Source: Flavisolibacter amylovorans (GTDB taxonomy: Bacteria; Bacteroidota; Bacteroidia; Chitinophagales; Chitinophagaceae). From it: a stretch of 64,000 bases of DNA. Below, in pieces: positions 26,459-34,999 of this stretch. Numbering within the stretch: the stretch's first letter is position 1; each line of letters begins with the position of its first letter. The DNA is taken from contig NZ_BAABGY010000008.1 in NCBI RefSeq assembly GCF_039541815.1, positions 248,001-312,000 on the forward strand, in the 5' to 3' direction. The notes under the pieces are model-generated. The model was not told where the DNA came from. It made no database searches and worked only from the letters and a program-made list of their open reading frames with translations. Position numbers and translations under genes: made by a program.

Positions 26459-27466
26459 CTAGCCGATTGTAGATGTACGGAGCTCCAGTGTTGCAGGAAG
26501 AGACAGCTTTCGGAATCCCGGCGTCGGTTTTTGCTCGATCAGGTCGATCAGGATGCCGGACGCGGAACTGCCGATCTCATACGCACGCTGGTGTACGGTG
26601 CTCAAGGCAGGAGATAGGAGCGGCGCTGCCTCGAGGTTAGAGAAGCTGATGATCTTCAGGTCTTGGGGTATCCGGAGCGCTAGTGACGCACAAGCTTGGT
26701 AGGTGAGCAGCGCCAGGTTCTCGAACGAAGAAAAGACCGCTTCCGGCCGCTCCCGAGCCAGGAACGCATGGAGGGCCTCGTACTTCTGCTCGGCGTCAAC
26801 CGGGCACGCAAACACCAGGTCCGGGTCTTCAGCGATGCCGTAATCCCGGAGCGCGTCGAGATAGCCCTGGCGCCGGCGGTCGGCGATGGAGAGCGAGCGG
26901 TCGAGGGTAAGGTGAGCGATGCGGCGGCAGCCGAGGCCGAGGAGATGGGCAGTGGCGCTGTAAGCACTTTCGCGGTCGTTGGTCGTAACCTGGAAGTGGT
27001 CGTCGTGTTCATATACCCGGTCGAAGAACACGACGGGAATGCCTTTCGCCCCGAGCTCGGACAGGTGGCCCAGGTCTTTGCCGGCATCGGCGATCGACAT
27101 CAGCACACCATCGATCCGGCCACGCTGCAGGCTGTTGGTAAGCGCTACTTCCTGGTCGTGGTCGTCGTAGCTGACGTAGATGAGCACATGATAGCCCCGC
27201 TGCCGCGCTACCGTTTCGATCCCTTTCAGCGCCTGAACGAAGAAGGTGTTGTCGATCGCCGGGAGGATCACCGCAAGAGTCTTGCTTTGCTGGGTGCGCA
27301 GCGAGGCCGCGGCAGGGTTGGGCTGGTAGTTGAGCTCGCGTGCGAGCGCAAGGATCCGCTCACGCGTTTGCGGGTTAATATCATAACTGTTCCGGAAGGC
27401 TTTCGAAACAGTTGACACCGAGAGATTCAGTTTTTCCGCGAGCTGGCGGATGTTGATTGGGTCCAT
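26459..27466 (-). CDS. LacI-family transcriptional regulator
   Basis: 335 residues, the normal LacI size. The N-terminal helix-turn-helix is INIRQLAEKLNLSVSTVSKA (5-24), with the hinge helix NPAAASLRTQQ, followed by a periplasmic-binding-protein-type effector domain (AVILPAIDNTFFVQALKGIE, GVLMSIAD, PVVFFDRVYE, TTNDRESAYSATAHLLGLGC). It is divergent from uxuA with a 254-bp shared upstream region that holds a CG-centred palindrome. By position it should sense a uronate-pathway intermediate and control uxuA and the following SusCD locus. Confidence 0.93.
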   Translation of the reverse strand: MDPINIRQLAEKLNLSVSTVSKAFRNSYDINPQTRERILALARELNYQPNPAAASLRTQQSKTLAVILPAIDNTFFVQALKGIETVARQRGYHVLIYVSYDDHDQEVALTNSLQRGRIDGVLMSIADAGKDLGHLSELGAKGIPVVFFDRVYEHDDHFQVTTNDRESAYSATAHLLGLGCRRIAHLTLDRSLSIADRRRQGYLDALRDYGIAEDPDLVFACPVDAEQKYEALHAFLARERPEAVFSSFENLALLTYQACASLALRIPQDLKIISFSNLEAAPLLSPALSTVHQRAYEIGSSASGILIDLIEQKPTPGFRKLSLPATLELRTSTIG

Positions 27467-27487
27467 ATGTAACGGTCTCTGACGTCC

Positions 27488-27499
27488 GAAAACGGTTTC
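27488..27499. promoter_or_regulatory. LacI-type operator candidate
   Basis: GAAAACGGTTTC is a CG-centred imperfect palindrome of LacI-family type (one mismatched pair). It begins 22 bp before the lacI-type gene's start and 222 bp before uxuA. A weaker half-site-like GATAACGATTGC follows directly. Autoregulation is the likely role. Confidence 0.5.
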
Positions 27500-27720
27500 G
27501 ATAACGATTGCATAAAAATACTTGTACTACTACAGAATGCAGACAAAGAAAATACATCAATTTAACCAAGTGGAAGCGAAAGCAGCCACGCTTGCGGAAA
27601 CGTAGCGGGCCTGTGACGCGGTCCGGCCTTGCCCGATTCTTCGCAGGGCAGGAATACAGGGCCGGCAGCCCGGCGGCAATACTCCCGGAATCCTTTACCA
27701 CCAAATTTCAACCCGACAGC

Positions 27721-28911
27721 ATGACGACCGATTTGTTCCAGATGCAGCAGACCATGCGGTGGTTCGGCCCCGATGACCCGGTGCGCCTGTCGGATATCCG
27801 CCAGGCGGGATGCACCGGCGTCGTTACGGCGCTGCACCACCTGCCCAACGGCGCGGTGTGGAGCATCGACGAGATCAAGGCCCGGCTCGCGCTCGTCGAA
27901 AGCGCAGGCCTCAGCTGGCCAGTGGTGGAGAGCGTGCCGGTGCACGAATCGATCAAGACCCGGAGCGGCGCCTTCGCCACCTACATCGATCAGTACAAGC
28001 AAAGCCTACGTAACCTCGCCGCCTGCGGCGTGCGCATCGTTACGTATAACTTCATGCCCGTACTCGACTGGACGCGCACCGACCTTGCCTACGCACAGCC
28101 CGACGGGTCGCTGGCGCTGCGCTTCGAGCGGGCCGCCTTCATTGCCTTCGACGTTTTCCTGCTGCGCCGGAAAGGTGCCGCTGCCGACTACAGCGCCGAA
28201 GAGCTCGCCCGGGCACAGGCCCGCCTCGACGCCATGACCGACGCGGAGCGGGCCCTCCTCCATCGCAACATCATCGCCGGCCTGCCGGGCAGCGAGGAAA
28301 GCTTTACCCTCGCCCAGTTCCAGCAAGCCCTCGATGCCTACGCCGGCATCGACGCCGCTACGCTGCGCCGCCACCTGATCCTGTTTCTCCAGGAGATCGT
28401 TCCCGTTGCCGAGGAATGCGGCGTGCGCCTGGCCATCCACCCCGACGATCCTCCTTATTCCATATTGGGCCTCCCGCGTGTGGTGAGCACCGCCGCCGAC
28501 CTCAGCGCCCTTTTCGAAGCGGTGCCGGCACCGGCCAACGGCCTCTGCTTCTGCACCGGCTCTTTCGGCGTGCGCCCCGACAACGACCTGCCGGCCATGG
28601 TGCGGCAGTTCGCCGACCGTATCCACTTCCTGCACCTCCGGAGCACCCGCCGCAACGAGCTTGGCGACTTCTTCGAAGACAATCACCTCGAAGGCGACGT
28701 TGACATGTACGCAGTGCTGCACGCCGTGGCCGGGATCATGCAGGAGCGCGGCACAGGCATCCCGATGCGCCCCGACCACGGGCACCAGATGCTCGACGAC
28801 CTGAAGAAGAAAACGAACCCCGGGTATTCGGCCATCGGCCGCCTGCGCGGGCTGGCCGAACTCCGCGGCCTCGAGCTCGGCATCCTGCGCAGCCGGGTCC
28901 GGATGGAGTGA
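27721..28911 (+). CDS. uxuA: D-mannonate dehydratase
   Basis: The ATG at 27721 gives 396 residues, close to the 394 of E. coli UxuA; an upstream in-frame ATG at 27508 would add an unrelated basic tail and cross the regulatory region. Conserved segments are QTMRWFGPDDPVRLSDIRQA near the start, LAIHPDDPPYSILGLPRVV (238-256), CFCTGSFG (277-283), ENHLEG-like DNHLEGD and IPMRPDHGHQMLDD (347-360). The enzyme dehydrates D-mannonate to 2-keto-3-deoxygluconate in glucuronate catabolism. It heads the rightward genes and is divergent from the LacI regulator, so imported uronates should flow through it. No uxaC or uxuB is present in the window. Confidence 0.95.
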   Translation: MTTDLFQMQQTMRWFGPDDPVRLSDIRQAGCTGVVTALHHLPNGAVWSIDEIKARLALVESAGLSWPVVESVPVHESIKTRSGAFATYIDQYKQSLRNLAACGVRIVTYNFMPVLDWTRTDLAYAQPDGSLALRFERAAFIAFDVFLLRRKGAAADYSAEELARAQARLDAMTDAERALLHRNIIAGLPGSEESFTLAQFQQALDAYAGIDAATLRRHLILFLQEIVPVAEECGVRLAIHPDDPPYSILGLPRVVSTAADLSALFEAVPAPANGLCFCTGSFGVRPDNDLPAMVRQFADRIHFLHLRSTRRNELGDFFEDNHLEGDVDMYAVLHAVAGIMQERGTGIPMRPDHGHQMLDDLKKKTNPGYSAIGRLRGLAELRGLELGILRSRVRME

Positions 28912-29140
28912 CACCGGCGCCCGCAAACAAACATCACATCACGACTGCTACTATATGAACACAAAAGACTTTTCTCCGCTTCCTCGCCTGCGGGCCCTGT
29001 CATCGGCCGGGCCGCCGGGCACACACGCAGCCACGCGCCCCGTACTAATACGGTATTGGCGCCGGCGCTCCCGTGGCGCGCCTTTACCCGGCGACGCCTG
29101 CTCCCCTTCATCATTTTCTTATTTTAAATCGGACTGTTTT

Positions 29141-32100
29141 ATGGAAAGATTACGCGTTCACCTTATGCCGGCAAAGGTCACAAGATGCTGGTTGTTGTTC
29201 TTCGTGCTGGCCCTGCTTGCGGGTACTGCTTCGGCCCAGGGGATCCGCGTGGCCGGCACCGTGCGGGATGGAGGGGGCAACCGGTTGCCCGGCATCTCGG
29301 TGCGCATCAAGGGAAGCACTATCGGCAGCACCACCGACTCCGTGGGTGCCTATTCGATCAACGTACCCGCTGCGAGCTCGATACTGTTGTTCTCCGGGGT
29401 CAGCTTCGTGGAGAAAGAACAACTGGTGGGCGACCGCCGCTCGCTGAACATCACCCTGACCGAGAAGCCCAACAACCTCGACGAGGTCGTGGTGATCGGT
29501 TACGGTCAGACCGTTCGTAAGCGCGATATCGGCGGCTCCATCTCGTCCGTCAACAACAAGCAGATCCAGGAGCGGCAGCCCATCAACCTGTTCGACGCCC
29601 TGCAGGGGCAGGCAGCCGGTGTGCTGGTGATGAACGACAACGGCGAGCCCGGCGCAGAAGGGTCCATCCAGATCCGCGGCGCCAGCACCTTCACGGCCGA
29701 GGGCAACTCGCCCCTGTACGTAGTGGACGGCGTTATCACCGACAACGCCGGGGCCATCAACCCCAATGACATCGAGCGGATAGAGGTGCTGAAAGACGCT
29801 GCTTCCGCTTCCATCTACGGAGCGCGGTCGGCGGCCGGTGTGATCCTCATCACCACGCGCCGCGGCGCTGAAGGCAAGACCCGCTTCGATGTGCAATACT
29901 CGAAAGTGTTCGGATGGCTTGCCCATAAAATGCAGGTGGCCAACGCCGCGGAGCTGCGCCTGTACCGCAAGATGCAGACCGGCAACCTGAGCGGCACCAG
30001 CGGCACCTTCACCGATTCGCTCAACCCCTCGTTCAACTCCGATAACGATTACCAGGAGCTGCTGCTCGGCAACCGGGGGAACCGCGACGACATCAAGATG
30101 AGCATCAGCGGCGGACAGAAAGCGCTGACGTATTACGCAAGCCTCAACTACATCAACGACCGCGGCATTGCACTCAACACCTGGAACCGGACGGTGCAAT
30201 CGCGGATCAACACCGAATTCCAGGCCTCAAAGAAATTCAAGTATACGACCAACCTCTCGTTCTCCTGGTCGTACGGCAACTTCACCAGCGTCAACAACTC
30301 GATCAGCTCGGTGTTCTTCCGTCCCTCGTACCTCCGGGTCTATAACCCCGACGGATCGCTGACAAGCTACCTGAACTCCACCCGCAACCCGGTGGCCAAC
30401 GCGCTGCTCGAAGACAATACGCGCGAGACGCTGAAGGCCCAGATGAACCACCAGATCGACTTCCAGATCTACAAGGACCTGAAGTTCACCACCGCGTTCA
30501 ACGCGCAGATGATGAGTTACCAGGGCTTCTACTTCATGCCGCGCTTCCTGGAGACGTCCGGCACCACAAACCTCGGTCGTAACAACCTGAACAAGAGCTT
30601 CGACTGGATGTTCCAATCCTTCCTCAACTACCGGAAGAAGGTCGGCCAGCACAGCATCACCGGTCTGCTCGGCGTATCGAAGGAGCGCGAGAAGGACGAC
30701 ATCACCCAGATGGAGGGCCGCGATTTCGTGATCGAAACGGCGCACTATGTAAAGGGTGCGTTCATCGACAACCTGACCCGCCAGACCACAAGCGGCTCGG
30801 CCGTGTCCACCGCCTCCGCGTTCGGCCGGGTGATCTACAGCTTCAAGGACCGATACATCGCGCAGGGTAACTACCGCCGCGACGCCACTTCGCGCTTCGC
30901 CCCGGAAAGCCGCGTCGGCAACTTCTTTTCCGGATCGCTGGCCTGGCGCTTTTCCGACGAGCGCTTCATGGGCTGGGCGAGCAACTACCTCTCCGACGCC
31001 AAGCTGCGGGTGAGCTGGGGCCAGCTGGGCAACGACCGTGTAGGCAACTACGAATACCTGCAGCTCATGACCCAGGGCCTCGAAAGCTACAACGGTGTGG
31101 CCGGCGCTTCGCTGAGAAGCACGCTCGGCAACCGCGGGCTCAAATGGGAGGCTACGGAGCAAAAGAACCTCGGTTTGGATCTCTCGTTCCTGAAAGGCCG
31201 CTATAACCTCACGGTAGAATACTATATCAAGACCACGCACGATCTGCTGTACAACCGCCCGCTTCCCCTGGAAACCGGTTTCAGCAACGGCACCAAAGTG
31301 AACGTTGGTACCATCGAGACCCGCGGTCTCGAGTTCCAGCTGAATTCGACCCCGATCGTGACGCGCAACTTTACCTGGGCACTGAACGGCAACCTCTCCT
31401 TCGAGCGCGGCCGGATCCTGAGCCTCCAGGGCGGGCAGCCCTTCATCATCGGCAAGTGGCTCATCGAAGAGGGCGGCCGCCTGGGCAACTTCTACGGCTG
31501 GAACAACCTTGGCGTGTATCCCACCGATGCGCACAATGCCTACGACCAGTATGGCAACAAGCTGACCCCCATCGGTGTCAACATCGTACACGGAGCCACA
31601 CCCCGTGGTTCTACGGTGACCGTACAGGGCTACCAGCTCAATGGCAAGGACTACACCGACAGCATCTACCGCAAGCGGGGCAACGGCCTCGTGCTGCTGG
31701 GGGGCGACACGGAGTGGGAAGACGTGAACAACGACGGCGTCATCGACGACAAGGACCGCCACATCATCGGCAACGCCCAGCCCGACTTCTACCTCGGCGT
31801 GATCAATACCTTCACCTACAAGCAGTTTAGCCTCAACGTGATCGTGAATGCCACCATCGGCGGCAAGGTGTACAACAGCTTCAAGCAGGGCCTCACCAAC
31901 AACCGTACGGTCAACGGTCCGGCGCTGCCGGAAGCGGTATACGGAGCCTGGGTGGCCCAGGGACAGGAAGGCGCCACCTACCCGTATTTCCCCGACCGCG
32001 ACACCCGCGGCAGCCAGCGCGCCAGCGGCAACAGCTACTTCCTCGAAGACGCCTCGTTCATCCGCCTGTCGAGCGCACGCCTCACCTACCGCTTCAAGCC

Positions 32101-32290
32101 GGCAACCGCCCGAAAGGCATTCATGAACGGCGCCAGCCTCTATGTGTACGGTATCAACCTGCTTACCTGGACCAACTACACCGGCTACGATCCCGAGTTC
32201 AGCTCGACCAACGCGCTGCAGATCGGCGACGACAACGGCCGCTACCCGAAGCGCCGCGAGTTCGGGATGGGTGTAAACGTTCAATTCTAA
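29141..32290 (+). CDS. SusC/RagA-type TonB-dependent outer-membrane transporter (uronate locus)
   Basis: About 1049 residues from MERLRVHLMPAK, with a signal peptide ending GTASAQG; ATG 29165 is an alternative start. The carboxypeptidase-like domain (GTVRDGGGNRLPGISVRIKG) is followed by the plug with LDEVVVIGYGQTVRKRDIGG, YVVDGVITD and IEVLKDAASASIYGARSAAG, and a barrel ending GMGVNVQF. No STN domain is present, so it should be controlled by the LacI protein rather than by anti-sigma signalling. Third codon positions are strongly C-biased here, more than in the first susC, suggesting high expression or a different history. SusD starts 11 bp downstream. Confidence 0.96.
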   Translation: MERLRVHLMPAKVTRCWLLFFVLALLAGTASAQGIRVAGTVRDGGGNRLPGISVRIKGSTIGSTTDSVGAYSINVPAASSILLFSGVSFVEKEQLVGDRRSLNITLTEKPNNLDEVVVIGYGQTVRKRDIGGSISSVNNKQIQERQPINLFDALQGQAAGVLVMNDNGEPGAEGSIQIRGASTFTAEGNSPLYVVDGVITDNAGAINPNDIERIEVLKDAASASIYGARSAAGVILITTRRGAEGKTRFDVQYSKVFGWLAHKMQVANAAELRLYRKMQTGNLSGTSGTFTDSLNPSFNSDNDYQELLLGNRGNRDDIKMSISGGQKALTYYASLNYINDRGIALNTWNRTVQSRINTEFQASKKFKYTTNLSFSWSYGNFTSVNNSISSVFFRPSYLRVYNPDGSLTSYLNSTRNPVANALLEDNTRETLKAQMNHQIDFQIYKDLKFTTAFNAQMMSYQGFYFMPRFLETSGTTNLGRNNLNKSFDWMFQSFLNYRKKVGQHSITGLLGVSKEREKDDITQMEGRDFVIETAHYVKGAFIDNLTRQTTSGSAVSTASAFGRVIYSFKDRYIAQGNYRRDATSRFAPESRVGNFFSGSLAWRFSDERFMGWASNYLSDAKLRVSWGQLGNDRVGNYEYLQLMTQGLESYNGVAGASLRSTLGNRGLKWEATEQKNLGLDLSFLKGRYNLTVEYYIKTTHDLLYNRPLPLETGFSNGTKVNVGTIETRGLEFQLNSTPIVTRNFTWALNGNLSFERGRILSLQGGQPFIIGKWLIEEGGRLGNFYGWNNLGVYPTDAHNAYDQYGNKLTPIGVNIVHGATPRGSTVTVQGYQLNGKDYTDSIYRKRGNGLVLLGGDTEWEDVNNDGVIDDKDRHIIGNAQPDFYLGVINTFTYKQFSLNVIVNATIGGKVYNSFKQGLTNNRTVNGPALPEAVYGAWVAQGQEGATYPYFPDRDTRGSQRASGNSYFLEDASFIRLSSARLTYRFKPATARKAFMNGASLYVYGINLLTWTNYTGYDPEFSSTNALQIGDDNGRYPKRREFGMGVNVQF

Positions 32291-32301
32291 AAATGACAGT
32301 C

Positions 32302-33891
32302 ATGAAGAAATTACTCGCAATAGCCAGCTTACTGTTTTTCATTGTTCTCGGCGGATGTAAAAAAATGGTCGACGAAGTCCCGCTCTCCGATGGTACCCTC
32401 GATCTGTTCTTCCGCAACCGTTTCGACGCCGATGCCGCCATGGCCGGTATGTATGGCGCCTTCCAGACGACCATGATCGGGGAGTCGCAGTTCAACAACC
32501 GCATCACCTACTGGGGCGACGCGCGTGCGGACAACATGATGAACAACATTCAGAACAACATCTCGAACGAGATCCACTTCAACAGCCTCACGCCGAGCAA
32601 TACCTACGCCGACTGGGGGCCGCTGTACACCATCATCGGCCGCGCCAACCTCAACATCGCGAAGTTCCCGGAGATCAACAACTACGCAAAAGTGGCCGAG
32701 CGTATCTCCGATGCCACGCTGAACAGCTACCTGGCGCAGTGCCATGCCATGCGCGCTATGTGCTACTTCTACATCCTGCGGGTGTGGGGCGATGCGCCGA
32801 TCTGGACGACCCCTTACCTCAACGTTTCCGAGAACCCGGCCCGCCCGCGTGCCCCGAAGACCGAGGTGCGCGCACAGATCATCGCCGACCTCGAAAAAGC
32901 CTACGCGCTTACGGCTAAGGGAGCCACATCCAATGCCTGGTACATCGGTGAGGGCGCCATCGCCGCCATGCTCGCCGACGTGTACATGTGGCGCAGCCAC
33001 GACGACGCCATCATGCCCGACTACGCCAACGCCATCACCTGGTTCAAAAATGTGTTCAAGGCCAAGGGCCCCACAGGACGTGTGTACAATGCCTCCGGCA
33101 CCGTCGCCACAGGCTCCGGCGGCGCCGCTGCCGACCTCGCTTCCACGGCCGACTGGAAACTGATCTTCACCAACCCGGCAGCCAACCTCGAGAGCATCTG
33201 GGTCATCCACTGGGACGTGGCCGCCAACGGTTGCCCCTGCATGATGGGCGTATCGACCACGGTGAACCTCTCCTCCATGCGCACCGACCGGGTGCTGTAT
33301 ACCGGCGCCGCCTCGTGGCTGCGCGCCGGCCTCGACACCCGCGCCAAGCAAAGCATCGACTCCTCCAAGAGCGACAACTTCGACCGCGTGCTGAAGTGGT
33401 ACGGACCCTCCGGCTACACCAATGCCCGCAGTACGTACATGACCCGCTCGCAGGCGGATGCCGCGGTGGGTATCAACAAGCCGGTGTACATCCCGGTGTA
33501 CCGCATCTCCGACGTATTCCTGCTCTATGCCGAAGCGCTCAACAAGACCGGCGACCGCGCCAATGCCCTGCGCTACCTGAACCTGGTGCGCCAGCGCGCC
33601 ACGCTCGCGCCCTACACCGCGGCGCAGCTCACCACCGAAGATCAGATGGAAGATGCCCTTCTTGCCGAGCGCCGCTCCGAGCTCTTCGCCGAAGGCAAGC
33701 GCTGGTTCGACCTCGTGCGTACGCACAAAGTAGCCCAGTATATGGACCAGATGCTGCGCGAGCGCCAGCTGGCTGCCGGCTCCGCCCAGACCGGCTGGGG
33801 TACCGACAAGCGCCGCTACCTCTGGCCGCTGCACCGCAACGTGCTCAACGCCAACCCGAGCCTCGTGCAGAACCCGCCCTACTCTGAATAA
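32302..33891 (+). CDS. SusD/RagB-type nutrient-binding lipoprotein (uronate locus)
   Basis: 529 residues. The signal MKKLLAIASLLFFIVLGGC carries a clean lipobox (VLGGC). SusD features include LAQCHAMRAMCYFYILRVWGDAPIW, AIAAMLADVYMW, YRISDVFLLYAEALNKTGD and DALLAERRSELFAEGKRWFDLVR. It binds the oligosaccharide at the cell surface and caps its SusC partner. The start at 32302 gives a proper lysine-rich lipoprotein signal; the ATG at 32293 only adds three residues. Confidence 0.95.
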   Translation: MKKLLAIASLLFFIVLGGCKKMVDEVPLSDGTLDLFFRNRFDADAAMAGMYGAFQTTMIGESQFNNRITYWGDARADNMMNNIQNNISNEIHFNSLTPSNTYADWGPLYTIIGRANLNIAKFPEINNYAKVAERISDATLNSYLAQCHAMRAMCYFYILRVWGDAPIWTTPYLNVSENPARPRAPKTEVRAQIIADLEKAYALTAKGATSNAWYIGEGAIAAMLADVYMWRSHDDAIMPDYANAITWFKNVFKAKGPTGRVYNASGTVATGSGGAAADLASTADWKLIFTNPAANLESIWVIHWDVAANGCPCMMGVSTTVNLSSMRTDRVLYTGAASWLRAGLDTRAKQSIDSSKSDNFDRVLKWYGPSGYTNARSTYMTRSQADAAVGINKPVYIPVYRISDVFLLYAEALNKTGDRANALRYLNLVRQRATLAPYTAAQLTTEDQMEDALLAERRSELFAEGKRWFDLVRTHKVAQYMDQMLRERQLAAGSAQTGWGTDKRRYLWPLHRNVLNANPSLVQNPPYSE

Positions 33892-33927
33892 CGCCGCATT
33901 TTTCTTTGCTCACTCAAGACTTATCGC

Positions 33928-34752
33928 ATGAAAAAGACATTGCTTCCCCTGCTCTCCGTTGTCCTGCTCGCCACCGTTGCGCTCACCAGCTGCTATAAGC
34001 TGCAGAAGGACCACATATACCGCCCGTCGACGCTCAATCCCAATATCAACATGACGGCAAAACAATTCCTGCTCTCGCGCGGCTCCGCCGGCGTCGGGGC
34101 GGATACCGTCTTCAAGTGGATGCAGCTTGGCCTCGAGTACGCCGAGCTCGACCTCGCCGAATTCGAGCGCGCCGGCCGCACCTATATCTTCCTTCACAAC
34201 AATGCGATCCGCACCACCACCGGTACCGGCGCTGCCTTCCGCGTCAACGGCGGCTTCTTCTTCGACTACCCGATCGTGGTGAAGGATGCCATGGGCAACC
34301 CGATCCGCTCGGTGTTGAACCCCGCTGCCGATTCGATGCGCCCCGCGCTCTACTGGACCGATTACCCGAAGCAGTTCGTGAAGAACTACTTCTCCTACCT
34401 GATCCTCCAGGGAGATTATACCTTCGAGAACCTGAGTATCAACAACGTCTCCGTACCCACGCTGCTCCCGCCCGGCACAACCGTCAGCCCGCGTGATACG
34501 AGGCTCGGATGGGTGGTGACCAGGAACGTACCCAACCCCGATCCCGCGTCGGCAGCCACCATCAAACTGGACTCTGCTACCGGCACCGGCTTCGACCCCG
34601 AAGGCAAGATCAACCTGAAGCTCGTGAACAACCAGAATGCACCGATCAACGTGAACGACCGCGCCGATGACCGCTCGGCGGGCTACTTCGCCACCAACGG
34701 CAAAGTGCACGTCTTCGACCGTACCATTCACCCGTTCCGCTACAGTCACTAG
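33928..34752 (+). CDS. FAS1-like outer-membrane lipoprotein of the SusCD operon
   Basis: 274 residues with a lipoprotein signal (MKKTLLPLLSVVLLATVALTSC). The stretch NMTAKQFLLSRG ... FKWMQLGLEYAELDLAEFERAGRTYIFLHNNAIRT (about 41-95) has the helix-strand pattern and the 'leaf, x, NN-AI' ending of a fasciclin (FAS1) domain, with FEN..INNV and KVHVFDRTIHPF as later strands. It follows susD by 36 bp on the same strand. Bacteroidota loci often carry such an extra surface lipoprotein, presumably a glycan-binding or SusC-associated accessory. The family call is by pattern only. Confidence 0.6.
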   Translation: MKKTLLPLLSVVLLATVALTSCYKLQKDHIYRPSTLNPNINMTAKQFLLSRGSAGVGADTVFKWMQLGLEYAELDLAEFERAGRTYIFLHNNAIRTTTGTGAAFRVNGGFFFDYPIVVKDAMGNPIRSVLNPAADSMRPALYWTDYPKQFVKNYFSYLILQGDYTFENLSINNVSVPTLLPPGTTVSPRDTRLGWVVTRNVPNPDPASAATIKLDSATGTGFDPEGKINLKLVNNQNAPINVNDRADDRSAGYFATNGKVHVFDRTIHPFRYSH

Positions 34753-34792
34753 AAATCGTTTTTAATTGAACCTGTCCTGAGTTCAACGTGAA

Positions 34793-34864
34793 GCGTCAGG
34801 CGTCAGGCGTGAGAAGTGAGTGTCTGACAGTAAAGCGTTTCCCGCTCACGCCTCACGCCTCACG
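34793..34864. repeat. Heptamer tandem arrays in inverted orientation
   Basis: Three GCGTCAG/GCGTGAG-type heptamers at 34793-34813 face three CTCACGC units at 34844-34864 across about 30 bp. The arms could form a stem of about 20 bp with two mismatches. It lies between the FAS1-like lipoprotein and GH2 genes and could act as an attenuator or mRNA end, or simply be a slippage-prone repeat. Confidence 0.6.
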
Positions 34865-34999
34865 AAGAATACCGTCTTCCGGATTTGGAGACAACACTAA
34901 ACAATTGCAGCGAACGTACCTGCCCCTCGCCTGGAATCCGGCTGTTAGCAGCAGCCGGATTCCTTTTACCCGTGCCTGCCCGGCTTTTCTACACCCAAC

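Noticed and set aside
27508..27720. N-terminal extension of uxuA to the ATG at 27508
   Set aside because: The added 71 residues are basic and unlike UxuA, and the region holds the operator; ATG 27721 gives the family's normal length.
30227..32284. 685-codon open frame antisense to the second susC
   Set aside because: It is Val/Ala/Glu/Gly-rich without domain structure and mirrors a strongly C-biased real gene; it is a GC-driven shadow.
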